A program made the position numbers and the translations under genes. This document shows positions 36,326 to 45,114 of a stretch of 64,000 nt of DNA, piece by piece. The DNA is from an uncultured Flavobacteriales bacterium (GTDB taxonomy: Bacteria > Bacteroidota > Bacteroidia > Flavobacteriales > Crocinitomicaceae). Under the pieces are notes generated by a model that saw only the letters and a program-made list of their open reading frames with translations, ran no database searches and was not told the origin of the DNA. Each line of letters starts with the position of its first letter. The first letter of the stretch is position 1. The DNA lies in assembly GCA_946480085.1 (NCBI GenBank), contig CAMLHZ010000004.1, positions 62,001 to 126,000 of the forward strand, given 5' to 3'.

Positions 36326-36333
36326 TATTTTTG
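36326..36333 (+). promoter_or_regulatory. Candidate -7 box of the YebC-family gene (TATTTTTG)
   Basis: TATTTTTG fits TAnnTTTG and lies 14 bases before the ATG at 36348, supporting that ATG over the start at 36321. Confidence 0.45.
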
Positions 36334-36347
36334 CCAAAAAAAATTCC

Positions 36348-37058
36348 ATGGGAAGAGCGTTTGAATATCGTAGAGCAGCTAAGGAGAAACGTTGGGGCAA
36401 AATGTCTAAATTGTTTCCGAAACTAGGTAAAGCCATTACTATGGCAGCAAAAGAAGGTGGACAAGATCCATCGACAAATGCCAAGTTGCGTACCGCAATT
36501 CAGAATGCCAAGGCTGAAAACATGCCTAAGGACAATATTGAAGCGGCGGTAAAACGTGCAAACCAAAAAGACATTGCATCATTTGCTCAGGTTGATTACG
36601 AAGGGAAAGGTCCTCACGGTGTGTTGGTTTACGTTGAATGTGCAACAGATAATCCAACACGTACGGTTGCAAACGTAAAATCTTATTTCAATAAAGCAGG
36701 TGGTGGAGTTGTTCCGAATGGTTCTTTGGAATTTATGTTCGACCGTAAATCTGTTTTCCAATTGGTAAAAACGGAAGGAATGGACCCTGAAGAATTGGAA
36801 TTGGAATTGATTGATGCAGGTTGCGAGGAAATTGAAGTGACAGACGAACACGTTTTTGTTTACGGAGATTACACAGCGTTTGGAACAATTGGTTCAGCTT
36901 TGGAAGAAAAAGGAATCGAGATCCTAAAATCGAACCTGGAACGCTTCCCAACTACACCAGTAGAATTCACAGAAGCTCAGTTGGTAGATATTGAAAAGAT
37001 GTTGGACAAGTTTGATGATGATGACGATGTTCAACAGATTTTTACGAATATGGGATAA
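36348..37058 (+). CDS. YebC/PmpR-family protein (transcription/translation regulator)
   Basis: About 236 residues. The N-terminus [21 protein letters not shown] and the segments [42 protein letters not shown] and [24 protein letters not shown] are the YebC family signature, with domains 2 and 3 following. Members have been described as DNA-binding regulators and more recently as factors easing ribosome stalling at proline runs; which holds here is not shown. The frame extends nine codons upstream across the promoter box, so the ATG at 36348 is chosen. A strong terminator follows. Confidence 0.93.
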   Translation: MGRAFEYRRAAKEKRWGKMSKLFPKLGKAITMAAKEGGQDPSTNAKLRTAIQNAKAENMPKDNIEAAVKRANQKDIASFAQVDYEGKGPHGVLVYVECATDNPTRTVANVKSYFNKAGGGVVPNGSLEFMFDRKSVFQLVKTEGMDPEELELELIDAGCEEIEVTDEHVFVYGDYTAFGTIGSALEEKGIEILKSNLERFPTTPVEFTEAQLVDIEKMLDKFDDDDDVQQIFTNMG

Positions 37059-37077
37059 TTTGTCCTTGAAAATATTT

Positions 37078-37108
37078 AAATGACGGCCTAGGTCGTCATT
37101 TTTTTTAC
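37078..37108 (+). terminator. Terminator of the YebC-family gene
   Basis: AATGACG (37079-37085) and CGTCATT (37094-37100) form the stem around an eight-base loop; a run of T's follows, 20 bases after the stop. Confidence 0.85.
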
Positions 37109-37120
37109 CCTTAATATTTT

Positions 37121-37220
37121 CCCACAGATGCACAGATTCATTGAGGCGCTTACCAGTCGCCCCTTTATGATTTTCAATTAGCGAGTCCGGTAGGCGAGCT
37201 TTTATCTGTGCATCCGTGGG
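37121..37220. repeat. Nested inverted repeat, 100 bp
   Basis: CCCACAGATGCACAGAT at 37121-37137 pairs with ATCTGTGCATCCGTGGG at 37204-37220 (16 of 17, the other G-U). Inside, CGCTTACC near 37147 faces GGTAGGCG near 37189. The words CACAGAT and CCGTGGG are of the kind seen in dispersed Bacteroidota repeats. It lies between a terminator and the cvpA gene, without a T-run. Confidence 0.7.
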
Positions 37221-37305
37221 AAATCATGTGTAATGCACAATCGTCCGTGGGCATCTTTTCCATTGCTCAATCAAAATCGGAAAACCTTTGAAGTAATTTT
37301 CAGGA

Positions 37306-37947
37306 ATGAACTTCATCGACATTCTCATCGTCATTCCCATAATTTGGGCATGTTACAAAGGCTTCAAACACGGTTTCATCATTGAACTATTTACGCTTCT
37401 GGCACTTTTAGTTGGAATTTATGTTGGTATTCATTTCTCTGACACCGTTGCGAATTGGATGAAAACCAGCTTGGGATGGAATTCGGAATACCTTCCTGTT
37501 ATCGCATTCACCGTTACTTTTCTTGGTGTAGGAGCCATGATTTACTTTGGTGGAAAAATGGTAGAGAAAATGATCAAAGTAGTTCAGCTTTCTCCAATTA
37601 ACAAAGCTTTAGGAGTTTTGTTCGCCGGACTAAAAATGCTCTATATAATTAGCGTAATTTTGGTATTAATTGAATCGTATGACGAACGTGGAAACTTCTT
37701 TCCGAAGGAAACAAAAGAGAAGTCGTTGTTGTACGAACCCGTTTGTGCCGTTTCAACAACTACAGTTCCTGCTTTAAAAAACAGTACCATTTTCATTGAA
37801 AATGCGTTAAAGCCTGAAAGCGACAGCACTGGACTTTCAGTTGAAGATGTACTAAGAGCAAAAGAAGTGGCAGATAGTTTGGGAATTGACGCTGACGATG
37901 CGAAAGAAATAAAACGAATACACGACGAATATGTGGAGAAGAAATAG
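37306..37947 (+). CDS. cvpA: CvpA family membrane protein
   Basis: 213 residues with four membrane segments in the first 130 (IDILIVIPIIWACYKGF, LFTLLALLVGIYVGIHF, VIAFTVTFLGVGAMIYFG, LKMLYIISVILVLI), the CvpA layout, then a hydrophilic acidic tail (DVLRAKEVADSLGIDADDAKEIK). CvpA proteins are inner-membrane proteins linked to colicin V production and to envelope stress; their biochemical role is unclear. The end overlaps the next gene by 17 bases. Confidence 0.88.
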   Translation: MNFIDILIVIPIIWACYKGFKHGFIIELFTLLALLVGIYVGIHFSDTVANWMKTSLGWNSEYLPVIAFTVTFLGVGAMIYFGGKMVEKMIKVVQLSPINKALGVLFAGLKMLYIISVILVLIESYDERGNFFPKETKEKSLLYEPVCAVSTTTVPALKNSTIFIENALKPESDSTGLSVEDVLRAKEVADSLGIDADDAKEIKRIHDEYVEKK

Positions 37948-38449
37948 TTTGATTTTAATGATTGTGCTACTGAGCAACTCAGTTCAAGCGCAATTATTTA
38001 AGGACATCAAACTACCGGAGAGCAAGCTGAATGTTAGAAAAACAGGACCTTTCCTGGGCGTTGAACAAGGGAAATACTTCAATGCTAATTTTGGGATCGA
38101 ACGTCAATGGGCGGATATCAAATTGGTTAAACCTCATACAAACGCTTTAAACCTTCAATTCGATTACAACTTCACTCAAAAACAAATGGGAAGTCAGATT
38201 GGCTACTGGTTTAAAACAGGAAGAGTAAATCTAACTTATGGAGCACGAATTTCGTGGCACACCGATTTTGATTCACATCACTTATTCAGCTTCTCCCCGA
38301 ACGTGGGATACAAATTGTTACAAGCACATTTTCAATTGGGAGTGAATCTGCAGCAGAAAAATGATTTCGTGGTAAACAATACCTTTTACGCTTCCTTGAG
38401 ATGGGTGTTTATTAATGATTGGAAATTAGACCGTAATAAAAAACGGTAG
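37931..38449 (+). CDS. Small outer-membrane barrel-like protein
   Basis: 172 residues with a signal peptide (SLILMIVLLSNSVQAQ). The mature part is made of alternating aromatic and polar beta strands (YFNANFGIERQW, NLQFDYNFTQKQMGSQIGYWF, VNLTYGARISW, FYASLRWVFI), which suggests an eight-stranded outer-membrane barrel. The start codon lies inside cvpA (17-base overlap), so translation is probably coupled. Its stop codon is part of the terminator stem. Function unknown. Confidence 0.78.
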   Translation: MWRRNSLILMIVLLSNSVQAQLFKDIKLPESKLNVRKTGPFLGVEQGKYFNANFGIERQWADIKLVKPHTNALNLQFDYNFTQKQMGSQIGYWFKTGRVNLTYGARISWHTDFDSHHLFSFSPNVGYKLLQAHFQLGVNLQQKNDFVVNNTFYASLRWVFINDWKLDRNKKR

Positions 38450-38495
38450 ACGGGCAGACTTCGACTCCGCTCAGCCAGCTTTGCCCTACCGTTTT
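38440..38495. terminator. Bidirectional terminator with a dispersed repeat in its loop
   Basis: AAAACGGTA (38440-38448) and GGGCA (38452-38456) pair with TGCCC (38482-38486) and TACCGTTTT (38487-38495). The loop holds ACTTCGACTCCGCTCAGC (38458-38475), identical over 18 bases to a copy inside the coding sequence near 43105. It serves the converging outer-membrane protein and MFS genes. Confidence 0.75.
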
Positions 38496-39762
38496 ACGAA
38501 TCCAATAAATCAGGATCAGCGATTTTTTCGATTGGCAATTCCTCAACGGGTTTCTGCTTCAATAAATTATTCAAACGGAACATCAACACCAAAGCTATCA
38601 GGGAAGTTCCCGTCACCACAAATCCAATAATCGGATAATTGTGAATTTGTCCTGAAGCATCTTTATAGACGATCAATCCAGCAATAGATGCAGAAATTCC
38701 GCCAGACAAGTATTGAATAGCTGAGTTCAAGCTCATGAATGCACCTCTGTCTTGTGGACTAGGAACGGAAGTCAATAATGCTTGTGCCGGAACTATACGT
38801 GAATTGATTCCGATGAATAGAATGATATTCAGCAGTACAACATAAAGAATCGGTGTTACACCCAGATTGGTGTAAATAAGTACGATTGTAATTGACAAAA
38901 ACGTCCCGAAAGTAAACATGGCCATTTTACCAACTTTGTCAGTTAGCATTCCAGCCAGAAAGCTAGATGCAAATGTAAAAACTCCCGTAATCATGTACAT
39001 GAAAGTCAGACTATCCGGATCGATTTTCAGGTTTTTCACAGCAAAATCACTTCCAAATGGCATCAGCATAAAACCACCTGTTGCTAGTAGAATTGTTGCC
39101 ATAAATCCGCGCTGATATCTTCTGTTCGAAAGCGTTTTGTAAAGATGTTGGAATGCATTCCGTTTTTCCTGAATTGCAAGATGAGCAACAATCGGTTTCA
39201 TAAAACCAATTGTCATAACAAATACAATGACAGCAAAAATCACAATAGCATAAAACGGCATGTGCCAGTTGAATTTATTGGTCAACCACAAGCCAAATGG
39301 AATTCCAACAATCTGACTTACACCAAAACCCATTTGAATAAAACCCATCATTCGTCCACGCTTGGAAACTTCGAAAACGTCAGTAACAATTGCCATACTT
39401 ATGGAGCCCATTACCCCACCGAACAATCCAGTAAAAATTCGTGCACCAAGTAAACTCCAGTAGTCTGTTGCCAGACCACAAAGCAGGGTTCCAATGATAA
39501 ATCCACCAAAGAAGAACAATAACAATTTCTTGCGATCGAATCTGTCGGCAAAACCTGCGGTCAACAAAGCGGACGCGAAAGCACTGATGGCATAAGCTGC
39601 AACTACCAACCCGAATTCACCCGGTTGTAAGTGCAAATCATCCATTACGAATGTGCCAAGTGGTGCCAAAACCATGAAATCGAGCACTACCGAAAATTGG
39701 ATGAGTGCAATCAATACTGCTATCCATACCTGATAGCTGGTGAATTTTGTTTGATTTTCCAT
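38494..39762 (-). CDS. MFS transporter (DHA1-like)
   Basis: 422 residues with twelve predicted membrane helices and the family motif A region between helices 2 and 3 (GFADRFDRKKLLLF). Motif C-like glycines follow (GFGVSQIVGIPFGLWL). The C-terminal half has SFLAGMLTDKVGKMAMF, the repeat of motif A. Such carriers export drugs or sugars using the proton gradient; the substrate is not evident. The last three bases lie within the shared terminator region. Confidence 0.9.
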   Translation of the reverse strand: MENQTKFTSYQVWIAVLIALIQFSVVLDFMVLAPLGTFVMDDLHLQPGEFGLVVAAYAISAFASALLTAGFADRFDRKKLLLFFFGGFIIGTLLCGLATDYWSLLGARIFTGLFGGVMGSISMAIVTDVFEVSKRGRMMGFIQMGFGVSQIVGIPFGLWLTNKFNWHMPFYAIVIFAVIVFVMTIGFMKPIVAHLAIQEKRNAFQHLYKTLSNRRYQRGFMATILLATGGFMLMPFGSDFAVKNLKIDPDSLTFMYMITGVFTFASSFLAGMLTDKVGKMAMFTFGTFLSITIVLIYTNLGVTPILYVVLLNIILFIGINSRIVPAQALLTSVPSPQDRGAFMSLNSAIQYLSGGISASIAGLIVYKDASGQIHNYPIIGFVVTGTSLIALVLMFRLNNLLKQKPVEELPIEKIADPDLLDS

Positions 39763-39769
39763 TTTATTT

Positions 39770-39841
39770 GAGAAAATAGAGAGGGAGAATAGAAAATAGA
39801 GATTCGCATTCCCTATTTTCTAATCTCTATTCTCTAATTAC
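39770..39841. repeat. Degenerate inverted repeat of GAGAATAGA-type words
   Basis: GGAGAATAGAAAATAGAGATT on the left faces CCCTATTTTC and AATCTCTATTCTCT on the right. The 16-mer CTAATCTCTATTCTCT at 39820-39835 recurs exactly at 52966-52981. It fills the gap between the murF-alr end and the MFS start. Confidence 0.5.
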
Positions 39842-42121
39842 TTATTCTTCTATATAAATCCTTTGCATGCGCTTTGAAAGTCCTGTCAGAACTTCGTAAG
39901 GAATAGTGTTCATCATTTTTGCCAATGCATTCATCGGTTGGTTCGGACCAACAATTTCAACCAAATCTTCGTAGTTGACATCTAATCCTGTGACGTCGAC
40001 CATAATCATGTCCATACAAACACGACCTACAACTTTACATTTTTGGTTTGCTATAAATACTGTCCCAACTCCATTACTTAGGTTTCGATGAAAACCATCG
40101 GCATAACCCACAGGAACAATCGCAATTTTCATTTCGTGTTCAGCCACAAACGTTCTTCCATAACCAACCGAATCACCAGCAGGTATTGTTTTCACCTGAG
40201 AAACTCTGCTGTACCATGAAATTGCTGGTTTAAGAAGTTTGCCTAATTCCTGGTTTTCTGTATAACCATACATCGAAATTCCAATGCGAACCATGTCGTG
40301 TGCAAGATCAGTAAAACGCAATGCACCTTCCGAATTCAAGATATGAGCGATGATTGGATTTACAGTATTTTCTTTAAAGAAGTTTACAATTTCACTGAAC
40401 TGTGCTATTTGTTTCTCGGTAAAAGAAGCCACTTCAGGATTATCAGCATCCGCCAAATGCGAGTAAATTCCTTGAATCTTGATTTCCGGCTGTGCCTTTA
40501 TGATCGAAAGCAATTCTTCCTTTTCAGAAGGCTGGAAACCCAAACGATGCATTCCGGTATCAAATTTCAAGTGAACCGGGAATTGCTCTATTTCGAGTGA
40601 AATCAATCCTGAAATAAACTGATCCAATTGTTCGAAAGAATAGATTGCAGGCTCCAAACCATGATGAACGTAAAGGTCTACGTTCTCTACATCGGGATTC
40701 ATGATGACGATAGGAAGCTGCACGCCTTGCTGACGTAATTCAACACCCTCATCAACAAAGGCAACGCCTAAATAATTGATTCCGTTTTGATCCAAAAACT
40801 TCGCAACGCGAACTGCTCCCGTGCCGTAAGCATCTGCCTTTACCATTGAAAGCAACTTCACATTCTTTGGTAATCTGGATTTATAAACCTCCAGGTTGTG
40901 TTTTACGGCACTCAAATTCACTTCCACATATGTTAAATGTCGACGTGCTTTTCCTTTCACAACTTCCTTTTCAAAATGTCGCTTACGATGCGCTTTGATC
41001 AAAACAACCGAATCTGTGATTTCATCCCATGGAATCTCCTTATTAGGATGAATCAAATAAAGCTTATCCACCTTGAACGAAGAAACAATTTCTTTTAGTT
41101 CTTTTTCCAGTTGCTCGTCTCGACTACGTTCGATGACCGATAGACCGAGAACAACAACACGTTTTTTGGTTTTATCCTGATTTTGCTGAACATGCAACGC
41201 TTCCGTTAGTGCATCTTTATCCAGATTGTATGTATCGTTGATAATGATATTGCCATTGATTCCTTCAAAAATCTCCATACGAAGCGCCAAAGTTGGCAAC
41301 TGTGAATGCACTTTCTCAAAATCGACTTCGGCATCAAGAAAATGAACAACTGTTTTCAAAACTCCAAGTAAATCAGCATAACCAGAAGGGAAGCGATTCG
41401 ACTTGTATGATGGACATTTAATCCAGGACGAATCAACATTTTCTATACTTTCAGGAAGAAATACCTTGCTGCAATTCACAAATAACTTCAGTTTCTCTTC
41501 TTTTAATTGGCTTTGATTTTCAAAATTCTCCGAATGTGCAGATCCCAAAGCTGTAAGAACGCCATAATCCGGTTGAATAATTCGTTCCAAACGTTCCATT
41601 TCACCTGGCATTGAAATTCCAGCTTCTATGATTGCCAATTCAGCATATTCGTCCAATTCAAGCAAAGACAAAGCAACTCCAAGCTGGGAGTTAAAACTCT
41701 TTGGGCTTCGAATGATATTGATCTTATGCTGCAGGGCGTGAAACAGCCATTCTTTGAACGTTGTTTTGCCAACACTTCCGCTAACAGCTAATACTTTTCC
41801 TTTGAAAAGATTCCGATGCATCAAAGCCAAATTCTGCAACGCTTCGAGTGTATTATCAACTTTCCAAACAGTTGCGTCTTCTGGTAAATTGCCATTTAAC
41901 GCACTCGGAACTACAAAAGCACGAATTCCTTTTTGATATGCCTCCTGAACAAAATTATTTCCTGAACGAAATGCGCCGTCTAATGCAAAAAACAATGCTC
42001 CGGAAGGATTTTGAATTTTACGGGTGTCGTATACAACGTGAGAAATAGTCTGATCTTGTGGTCCGATTGCCGAAACCCCGAAGCATAAAGAGCAAGATTC
42101 TACGTTGTAATTGAGTTTCAA
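39842..42121 (-). CDS. murF-alr: Bifunctional UDP-MurNAc-tripeptide D-Ala-D-Ala ligase / alanine racemase (MurF-Alr fusion)
   Basis: 759 residues. The first about 385 are a MurF-type Mur ligase: an N-terminal domain, ATP loop VSGSVGKTTFKEW at 113-125, the INDTYNLDKDAL segment and a C-terminal domain. The rest (about 395-759) is alanine racemase, with PLP lysine Lys428 in MVKADAYGTG, the HLKFDTGMHRLGF strand and the GRVCMDMIMVDVT region near the second catalytic site. The fusion joins making D-alanine to adding D-Ala-D-Ala to peptidoglycan precursor and is known in Bacteroidota. Start is a TTG nine bases after the tdk stop; no in-frame ATG precedes it. Confidence 0.95.
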   Translation of the reverse strand: MKLNYNVESCSLCFGVSAIGPQDQTISHVVYDTRKIQNPSGALFFALDGAFRSGNNFVQEAYQKGIRAFVVPSALNGNLPEDATVWKVDNTLEALQNLALMHRNLFKGKVLAVSGSVGKTTFKEWLFHALQHKINIIRSPKSFNSQLGVALSLLELDEYAELAIIEAGISMPGEMERLERIIQPDYGVLTALGSAHSENFENQSQLKEEKLKLFVNCSKVFLPESIENVDSSWIKCPSYKSNRFPSGYADLLGVLKTVVHFLDAEVDFEKVHSQLPTLALRMEIFEGINGNIIINDTYNLDKDALTEALHVQQNQDKTKKRVVVLGLSVIERSRDEQLEKELKEIVSSFKVDKLYLIHPNKEIPWDEITDSVVLIKAHRKRHFEKEVVKGKARRHLTYVEVNLSAVKHNLEVYKSRLPKNVKLLSMVKADAYGTGAVRVAKFLDQNGINYLGVAFVDEGVELRQQGVQLPIVIMNPDVENVDLYVHHGLEPAIYSFEQLDQFISGLISLEIEQFPVHLKFDTGMHRLGFQPSEKEELLSIIKAQPEIKIQGIYSHLADADNPEVASFTEKQIAQFSEIVNFFKENTVNPIIAHILNSEGALRFTDLAHDMVRIGISMYGYTENQELGKLLKPAISWYSRVSQVKTIPAGDSVGYGRTFVAEHEMKIAIVPVGYADGFHRNLSNGVGTVFIANQKCKVVGRVCMDMIMVDVTGLDVNYEDLVEIVGPNQPMNALAKMMNTIPYEVLTGLSKRMQRIYIEE

Positions 42122-42130
42122 AATTTTCGT

Positions 42131-42706
42131 TTAATGTGCTATTTTATTATAGCAAGATCTGCAAAGAGGTTCGTATGCTTCCACAGCTCCAACCAAAACC
42201 TGAGAATCTTCCTTGGTAGTTCGATGTGAAAACTGTGCTAAGTTACCACAAGAAACGCAAATTGCATGCACTTTGGTAATATATTCGGCCATGCAAAGCA
42301 AGTGTGGCATTGGCCCAAATGGTTTTCCAAGATAATCCATATCCAAACCTGCGGCAATCACGCGAACACCTTGTTTTGTCAATTCGTTACAAACGTCCAT
42401 CAACCCTTCATCGAAGAATTGAGCTTCATCAATTGCAACAATCTTTTCCTTCTTCCAGTGTTGAAGAATCTCAGCGGAGTTTTTCACCGGAATGGCCTCG
42501 AACGATGAGCCTTTATGACTCACCACACTTTCTTCAGAATAACGATTATCGATTGCAGGTTTAACGAGCAATAACTTTTGTTTAGCAAATTCTACGCGCT
42601 TTAATCGGCGAATCAATTCCTCTGTTTTACCAGAAAACATTGATCCACAAATAACTTCCAACCACCCATGTGGTCTGCCTTCCGAAGGAAATTGCTCTAA
42701 AAACAT
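42131..42706 (-). CDS. tdk: Thymidine kinase (TK1 type)
   Basis: 191 residues from the ATG at 42706 (MFLEQFPSEG); the frame extends 12 codons further but without family similarity. P-loop EVICGSMFSGKTEELIRRL, VAIDEAQFFDEGL (Walker B and catalytic Glu), and the structural zinc cysteines CVSCG and PLCRSCYNK mark the TK1 family. It phosphorylates thymidine in the salvage pathway. It is the first gene before murF-alr and probably shares its transcript. Confidence 0.95.
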   Translation of the reverse strand: MFLEQFPSEGRPHGWLEVICGSMFSGKTEELIRRLKRVEFAKQKLLLVKPAIDNRYSEESVVSHKGSSFEAIPVKNSAEILQHWKKEKIVAIDEAQFFDEGLMDVCNELTKQGVRVIAAGLDMDYLGKPFGPMPHLLCMAEYITKVHAICVSCGNLAQFSHRTTKEDSQVLVGAVEAYEPLCRSCYNKIAH

Positions 42707-42929
42707 GATTTTAATCTTTATTGTCGTAACGGTTTTCAACAATTACCCTTAAACAACTAATTGCAAAAAGCAAAAAACGCGCGTATTGATTGTGTAATTT
42801 TCCGATGCAAAATAGAGATAAACCAGCGTTCGATTGGCAAGAAAGTGCACAAATTGGACGTTTTGTTGAAAAATAGGGGCGAAGTAGATCTGCTTCTCAG
42901 ATCACTTCATTCCAAAATAGAAATTGGAT

Positions 42930-43838
42930 ATGGAAATGCATGCTTTATTGGAAGAGATTAGTGCTTTGTTAGAGAAGATTAAATCAGGAACTGCGAGTCT
43001 TGGTGAATTGGAGGCATTTGCAGCTGCCACTCAGCAACTAAACGAACGTGCTATAATTTTGAAGTACAAGGCTTATGAAGCAAAAGTATTCGGCACTTCG
43101 GCTCACTTCGACTCCGCTCAGCGCGAGCCGCTCAGTGACCTTAACTCTTCGCTTGATGAGCATTCTTCTGCTTCGCACAAAGACCTTGAGTTAAAAGAAG
43201 AAACTACGAAAACGGAAGAGTTTAGTGTACCGGCTCATACAAAAAGTCCAGAGCCAATTGTAGAAGCGGATGAAGACTTGTCGTTTGATCTTTTCTCAAT
43301 GGATGAAGATGAGACAATAGACGAAGGACAAAAGACTGAAGACAGCTCAATTCAGCTAGAAGAGGAATTTGTCGAGGAAACTCCTGAACCATCTCATCCA
43401 GTTAACGAGGAAATAATAGACGAGCCTGCTGCGACTTTTGCTCCAGAGATTGATGCTTCGACAAGCTTAGCAACACATAAAGAAGAAGTCTCCGCACCAA
43501 AAATTGAGTCAGCTCCTATTTCTCAAGCTCCTTCAAACGAACATCCTGCACTTCGCAGAGCAAGAACTAACGATGGTTCATTGCAATCACGTTTACTTTC
43601 GGTTCGATTGGAAACCTTGAAAAACGCATTTGGATTAAACGAACGAATTTTGATCGTGAAAGAATTGTTTGGTGGTGATAACGATTTATACAATGCTACA
43701 ATCGACGATTTAGATAACCTTAACGAAGTGAATTCTGCCCGCACAAAGATGAGCAATCTTGCACATGAGCATGGCTGGAGAGAAGACAGCGAATTGGCAA
43801 TTGAATTTATCCAAAAAGTAGAGCGCAGATATGCGTAA
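42930..43838 (+). CDS. Unknown acidic protein with a dispersed repeat inside its gene
   Basis: About 302 residues: an N-terminal helical part (MHALLEEISALLEKIKSG, ELEAFAAATQQLNERAIILKYKAYEAK) and a long acidic, disordered middle (about 50-210, rich in Glu, Asp, Ser, Pro). A conserved-looking C-terminal helical domain follows (SRLLSVRLETLKNAFGLNER, KELFGGDNDLYNATIDDLD, EHGWREDSELAIEFIQKVERRYA). No signal peptide. At 43094-43142 the gene carries a CTTCGACTCCGCTCAGCG-type repeat, read in frame as SAHFDSAQREPLSDL. Start is the ATG at 42930; a TTG at 42924 is also possible. The M28 peptidase gene overlaps its last 8 bases. Function unknown. Confidence 0.8.
   Translation: MEMHALLEEISALLEKIKSGTASLGELEAFAAATQQLNERAIILKYKAYEAKVFGTSAHFDSAQREPLSDLNSSLDEHSSASHKDLELKEETTKTEEFSVPAHTKSPEPIVEADEDLSFDLFSMDEDETIDEGQKTEDSSIQLEEEFVEETPEPSHPVNEEIIDEPAATFAPEIDASTSLATHKEEVSAPKIESAPISQAPSNEHPALRRARTNDGSLQSRLLSVRLETLKNAFGLNERILIVKELFGGDNDLYNATIDDLDNLNEVNSARTKMSNLAHEHGWREDSELAIEFIQKVERRYA
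43094..43142. repeat. CTTCGACTCCGCTCAG-type repeat inside a coding sequence
   Basis: The segment holds GCACTTCGGCTC, then ACTTCGACTCCGCTCAGC (43105-43122, 18 bases identical to 38458-38475), then GAGCCGCTCAGTGACC. CGGCTC and GAGCCG are complementary, so the element can fold. Its length fits whole codons and leaves no stop, so it was tolerated in the acidic linker of the protein. Confidence 0.75.
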
Positions 43839-45114
43839 GCTGATCTTCATCCTTCTACTTCTACCATTCACATCGCTTGCTCAGGTTGAATCGGCTAGAA
43901 AAACAGTTGAAAAGCTATGTTCACCTGAATTTCATGGTCGTGGATACGTAAACAGCGGTGATTCACTGGCAGCAGAATTTATAGCTCAGGAATTCAAGTC
44001 GATTGGTTGTAAGTTCTACAAGAAAAATCCTTTTCAGAAGTTCGATTTCATGGTGAATACCTTTCCGAAGGAAGTTTCATTGAAGTTGAATGGGAATGAT
44101 TTAACTCCAGGAGTAGACTTTGTAGTTTCACCGAATTGCGGATCTTTCAGAGATTACAACATGCAATGTTTCAAAGTAAATACGAATACGCTGTTGAATG
44201 CCGATTCATTAAAAGCCTTTATTCGCAGTACAAAAACACGTGCAAATGGTGTTTATACATTAGCTTACACGCCTTACTCAACGAAAGGTGATACAGCAAA
44301 ACTGGTTCGTACAAAAATTCAGGAGCTTTCAGCTCAGTTTCCAATCATCGAATTGTTCAACGATAAATTCACCTGGTCGGTAGATGGCGAACAAGCAAAA
44401 TTGCCAACGATACAGCTTCAGGAATCAGAACAGACAAAAGGAAACAGTTTTAATTTGAGCTTAAATGTGGATGCTGTATTGCGCATGCACACTGCCCGAA
44501 ATGTGATTGCTTACATTCCAGCCAAGAGGAAAACGAAGAAATGTTTTGTGTTCTCGGCGCATTACGATCATCTGGGAAGAATGGGTCAAAACGCTTATTT
44601 CCCGGGAGGAAATGACAATGCCAGCGGAACAGCAATGTTGTTGGAAATGGCGCGCTACTTCAAGGAACATCCGGGTGATATGAACATTGTTTTCATGGCA
44701 TTTGCCGGTGAAGAAGCCGGACTTTACGGAAGCAAATATTATGTTGATCATCCGCTTTTCCCGCTTCAGAATATTCAGTTTTTGTTCAATCTGGACATTA
44801 TGGGAAGTGGTGAAGAAGGCGTAACAATTGTAAACGGTTCTGTGTTTCAGGAGAAATTTGATTTGTTGACTTCCATCAATTCTGTTCAGCAGTTTGTTTC
44901 TCAGGTGAAAATACGTGGAAAAGCAGCTAATTCAGATCATTACTTTTTCTCTGAAGCGGGCGTACCGGCGTTTTTCATGTATACCATGGGTCCGAACAAA
45001 CATTACCACGATGTTGGCGATAGTTACGAGAACCTAAGTTTTAGTGAGTTCAATGATATCTTTCAGTTGTTGGTTGATTTTGAGGAACAGGTAACGAAGA
45101 AGAAAAAGCGTTAG
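43831..45114 (+). CDS. M28-family metallopeptidase, exported
   Basis: 427 residues with a signal peptide (MRKLIFILLLLPFTSLAQ). The two-zinc M28 site is complete: His and Asp in FSAHYDHLG, Asp in PGGNDNASGTA, the catalytic Glu-Glu in FAGEEAGLYG, Asp in NLDIMG and His in NSDHYFFSEAG. Substrates of this family are peptide N-termini or glutamine cyclisation; the first is more likely for an exported bacterial enzyme. The start overlaps the end of the acidic protein gene by 8 bases (ATGCG... within its last codons), suggesting coupled translation. Confidence 0.92.
   Translation: MRKLIFILLLLPFTSLAQVESARKTVEKLCSPEFHGRGYVNSGDSLAAEFIAQEFKSIGCKFYKKNPFQKFDFMVNTFPKEVSLKLNGNDLTPGVDFVVSPNCGSFRDYNMQCFKVNTNTLLNADSLKAFIRSTKTRANGVYTLAYTPYSTKGDTAKLVRTKIQELSAQFPIIELFNDKFTWSVDGEQAKLPTIQLQESEQTKGNSFNLSLNVDAVLRMHTARNVIAYIPAKRKTKKCFVFSAHYDHLGRMGQNAYFPGGNDNASGTAMLLEMARYFKEHPGDMNIVFMAFAGEEAGLYGSKYYVDHPLFPLQNIQFLFNLDIMGSGEEGVTIVNGSVFQEKFDLLTSINSVQQFVSQVKIRGKAANSDHYFFSEAGVPAFFMYTMGPNKHYHDVGDSYENLSFSEFNDIFQLLVDFEEQVTKKKKR

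Noticed and set aside
42761..42961. Open frame of 66 codons ahead of the acidic protein gene
   Set aside because: It overlaps the start of the better supported gene in another frame and has no family likeness.
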